A stretch of 64,000 bases of DNA from Sulfitobacter alexandrii (GTDB lineage: Bacteria; Pseudomonadota; Alphaproteobacteria; Rhodobacterales; Rhodobacteraceae): contig NZ_CP018076.1 of NCBI RefSeq assembly GCF_001886735.1, forward strand, positions 868,001 to 932,000. The letters are read 5' to 3'. Positions 62,554 through 64,000 of the stretch are shown here, piece by piece. Both the position numbers and the translations under genes were made by a program. The notes beneath the pieces are model-generated. The model was given only the letters and a program-made list of their open reading frames with translations. It made no database searches and had not been told where the DNA came from. Every line of letters starts with the position of its first letter. Within the stretch, counting starts at the first letter, position 1.

Positions 62554-64000
62554 CCCGACGCCTCGCGGCGTGGCAGGTACTCCTTCTGGCGGCGCTTTTC
62601 GGGGCAGGGGCCGCTTTTGGCCAGCAACCCTACGACCTGCCGCCACTCATGCTGCTGGGACTGATCGGTGCCGCCTGGCTGTTCGTTGGGCGCGTGACAC
62701 CGGGACAGGCGGCATGGACCGGCTGGGCGTTCGGGCTGGGCTACTTCATGCACGCGCTGCAATGGATCGTCTCGCCCTTCATGGTGGACGTGGCGCGTCA
62801 CGGCTGGATGGCGCCCTTCGCGCTGGTGTTCCTGGCGGCAGGGATGGCGCTGTTCTGGGGCGCGGCGTTCTGGGGCGGGCGCAAGCTGTCGCGCACGGGC
62901 CCCTGGGCGCTGATCCCCTGCTGGGTCGCGGCGGAACTGGTGCGCGCCTACATCTTCACCGGGTTTCCATGGGCAAGCCCCGCGCAATCGACGGTCGGTG
63001 TTCTTGCCGGGCAGACGCTGGCCTGGATCGGACCGCACGGTCTGAACGTGATCCTGATCGGCGCGGCGGTCTGGGGGGCGACGGCCCTGACATCGCGGCC
63101 AGCCCTGCACTGGCGCCTGCTGCGCGAGGCGAGCCTGCTGGTGCTGCTGGTGGCACTTCTGCTGCCCGTGCCCGATCGCGACGCACCGCTGTCGGGCCAT
63201 ACCATCCGACTGGTACAGCCGAATGCCGCGCAAAAGGACAAGTGGGATCCGGACAAGATCCCGGTGTTCTTCCAGCGCCAGCTGCAATACACGGCCGCCC
63301 CGCCCGAGGGAGCGGCGCCGGACCTCGTGCTGTGGTCCGAGACCGCGATCCCATGGAACCTCGAATGGGCCGGCACCGCGCTGGAGGAAATCGCCCGCGC
63401 CGGGGCTGACGCCCCCGTGGCGCTTGGCGTGCAGCGCAGCGACGACCTGCGCTATTTCAACGCGATGATCACCCTCGACCAGAGCGGCGCGGTCACCCAG
63501 ACTTACGACAAGCACCATCTGGTACCCTTCGGCGAGTACATGCCGCTGGGCGACTTCCTGGCCCGGTTCGGCATCTACGGGCTGGCCGCCAACCAGGGCC
63601 ACGGGTACACGGCCGGGCCCGGGGCGCGGCTGCTGGATTTCGGCCCGCTCGGCCGGGCGCTGCCGCTGATCTGCTACGAAGCGGTCTTTGCACATGACGT
63701 GAACGCGGCGCCGGAACGGCCCGATTTCCTGATCCAGATCACCAACGACGCCTGGTTCGGGCGCGGGGCGGGACCGCGACAGCATCTGGCGCAGGCGCGG
63801 ATGCGGGCCATCGAACAGGGACTGCCGCTGGCGCGGGTGGCAAACACCGGGATCTCGGCCATGATCGACCCGCAGGGACGTGTGACCGCCAGCCTGCCGC
63901 TGAACACCGCCGGGTTCCTTGACGCGGCGCTTCCCGCGCCTGCCGCGGTGACGCCCTATCGCCGCACCGGGGACCTGCCGGTCGCGCTGTTCGTGCTGCT
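62550..64000 (+). CDS. lnt: Apolipoprotein N-acyltransferase, truncated by window end
   Basis: The first 483 codons of lnt; the frame stays open to the right edge. Six or more membrane helices precede a nitrilase-like catalytic domain with Glu in SETAIPWN near residue 270, Lys in YDKHHLVPFGEYMP near residue 318 and Cys in LICYEAVF near residue 374. Lnt adds the third acyl chain to lipoproteins, such as the one at 59622. Its start overlaps corC. Confidence 0.95.
   Translation, partial: MTRRLAAWQVLLLAALFGAGAAFGQQPYDLPPLMLLGLIGAAWLFVGRVTPGQAAWTGWAFGLGYFMHALQWIVSPFMVDVARHGWMAPFALVFLAAGMALFWGAAFWGGRKLSRTGPWALIPCWVAAELVRAYIFTGFPWASPAQSTVGVLAGQTLAWIGPHGLNVILIGAAVWGATALTSRPALHWRLLREASLLVLLVALLLPVPDRDAPLSGHTIRLVQPNAAQKDKWDPDKIPVFFQRQLQYTAAPPEGAAPDLVLWSETAIPWNLEWAGTALEEIARAGADAPVALGVQRSDDLRYFNAMITLDQSGAVTQTYDKHHLVPFGEYMPLGDFLARFGIYGLAANQGHGYTAGPGARLLDFGPLGRALPLICYEAVFAHDVNAAPERPDFLIQITNDAWFGRGAGPRQHLAQARMRAIEQGLPLARVANTGISAMIDPQGRVTASLPLNTAGFLDAALPAPAAVTPYRRTGDLPVALFVL

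Noticed and set aside
62355..63785. 476-codon open frame antisense to corC and lnt
   Set aside because: It is a shadow of GC-rich coding DNA; the plus-strand genes carry complete family motifs.
1..64000. tRNA, rRNA, CRISPR arrays, transposases, integrases, phage genes
   Set aside because: I looked through the gene gaps and coding frames and found no convincing case of any of these.

Overview
The window reads as chromosomal DNA of a marine alphaproteobacterium of the Rhodobacteraceae (Roseobacter group). The DNA is clearly GC-rich, genes are densely packed with many ATGA/TGATG start-stop overlaps, and several gene groups are typical of the family: irr next to fabA, fabB-fabI, phoH-ybeY-corC-lnt, a LuxR-type regulator, many acyl-CoA dehydrogenases, and PcaD/PcaB. 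This assignment rests on family recognition, since no rRNA or tRNA was found. I saw no insertion sequence, prophage, CRISPR array or plasmid function, so the window looks like ordinary chromosome with a few accessory patches.

Layout. 1-1000: end of deoB, then upp (nucleoside and pyrimidine salvage). 1.1-4.1 kb: a SPOR-domain envelope protein converging on an SGNH hydrolase and an unnamed membrane protein. 4.3-8.5 kb: an acyl-CoA synthetase, a DMT exporter overlapping a sulfotransferase, and a stand-alone degenerate Hint-domain protein. 8.6-14.6 kb: a minus-strand periplasmic/outer-membrane cluster of two imelysin-family proteins, a di-heme oxidoreductase, a DUF1513 protein and a porin-like barrel, probably for iron acquisition. 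15.2-16.3 kb: a secreted PRC-barrel protein with a strikingly regular nine-residue repeat.

16.6-24.9 kb is a minus-strand fatty-acid/acyl-CoA degradation block (FadJ-type bifunctional enzyme, NTF2-like protein, thiolase, GST, two acyl-CoA dehydrogenases, a small ribbon-helix-helix-like ORF, MerR regulator). A LuxR-type regulator, a small ORF and a second, paralogous MerR regulator follow, then two PaaI-type thioesterases and a MATE exporter. 29-31.2 kb holds an overlapping minus-strand operon DUF952-DUF1330-pyrD-arsC. 31.5-38.7 kb holds a 5'-nucleotidase, an MFS transporter, a YedK/HMCES protein, a cupredoxin-like protein, and a divergent LysR/glutaryl-CoA dehydrogenase pair.

38.7-47.2 kb is catabolic: an enolase-superfamily enzyme, a zinc alcohol dehydrogenase, a Tet-like MFS transporter, pcaB, pcaD (without pcaC/H/G), a threonine/serine dehydratase, an alpha/beta hydrolase and a haloacid dehalogenase. 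47.3-55.8 kb contains an FKBP isomerase, an RlmL-like RNA methyltransferase, fabI and fabB, an aldehyde dehydrogenase and an NmrA-like oxidoreductase lying between fabB and fabA, irr, and a phytanoyl-CoA dioxygenase-like protein. 55.8-64 kb holds a glycosyltransferase-like protein, miaB, an OmpA-family protein plus lipoprotein pair, and phoH-ybeY-corC-lnt; lnt runs off the end.

The most interesting patterns are these. A 33-residue two-cysteine module is shared, without gaps, by three otherwise different envelope proteins. The PRC-barrel protein has prolines at exact nine-residue spacing. A GGAGTATTT...ATAAAGAAG-type intergenic element occurs four times. A Hint domain has lost its catalytic residues. 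The iron cluster contains an imelysin paralogue that lacks the family motif.
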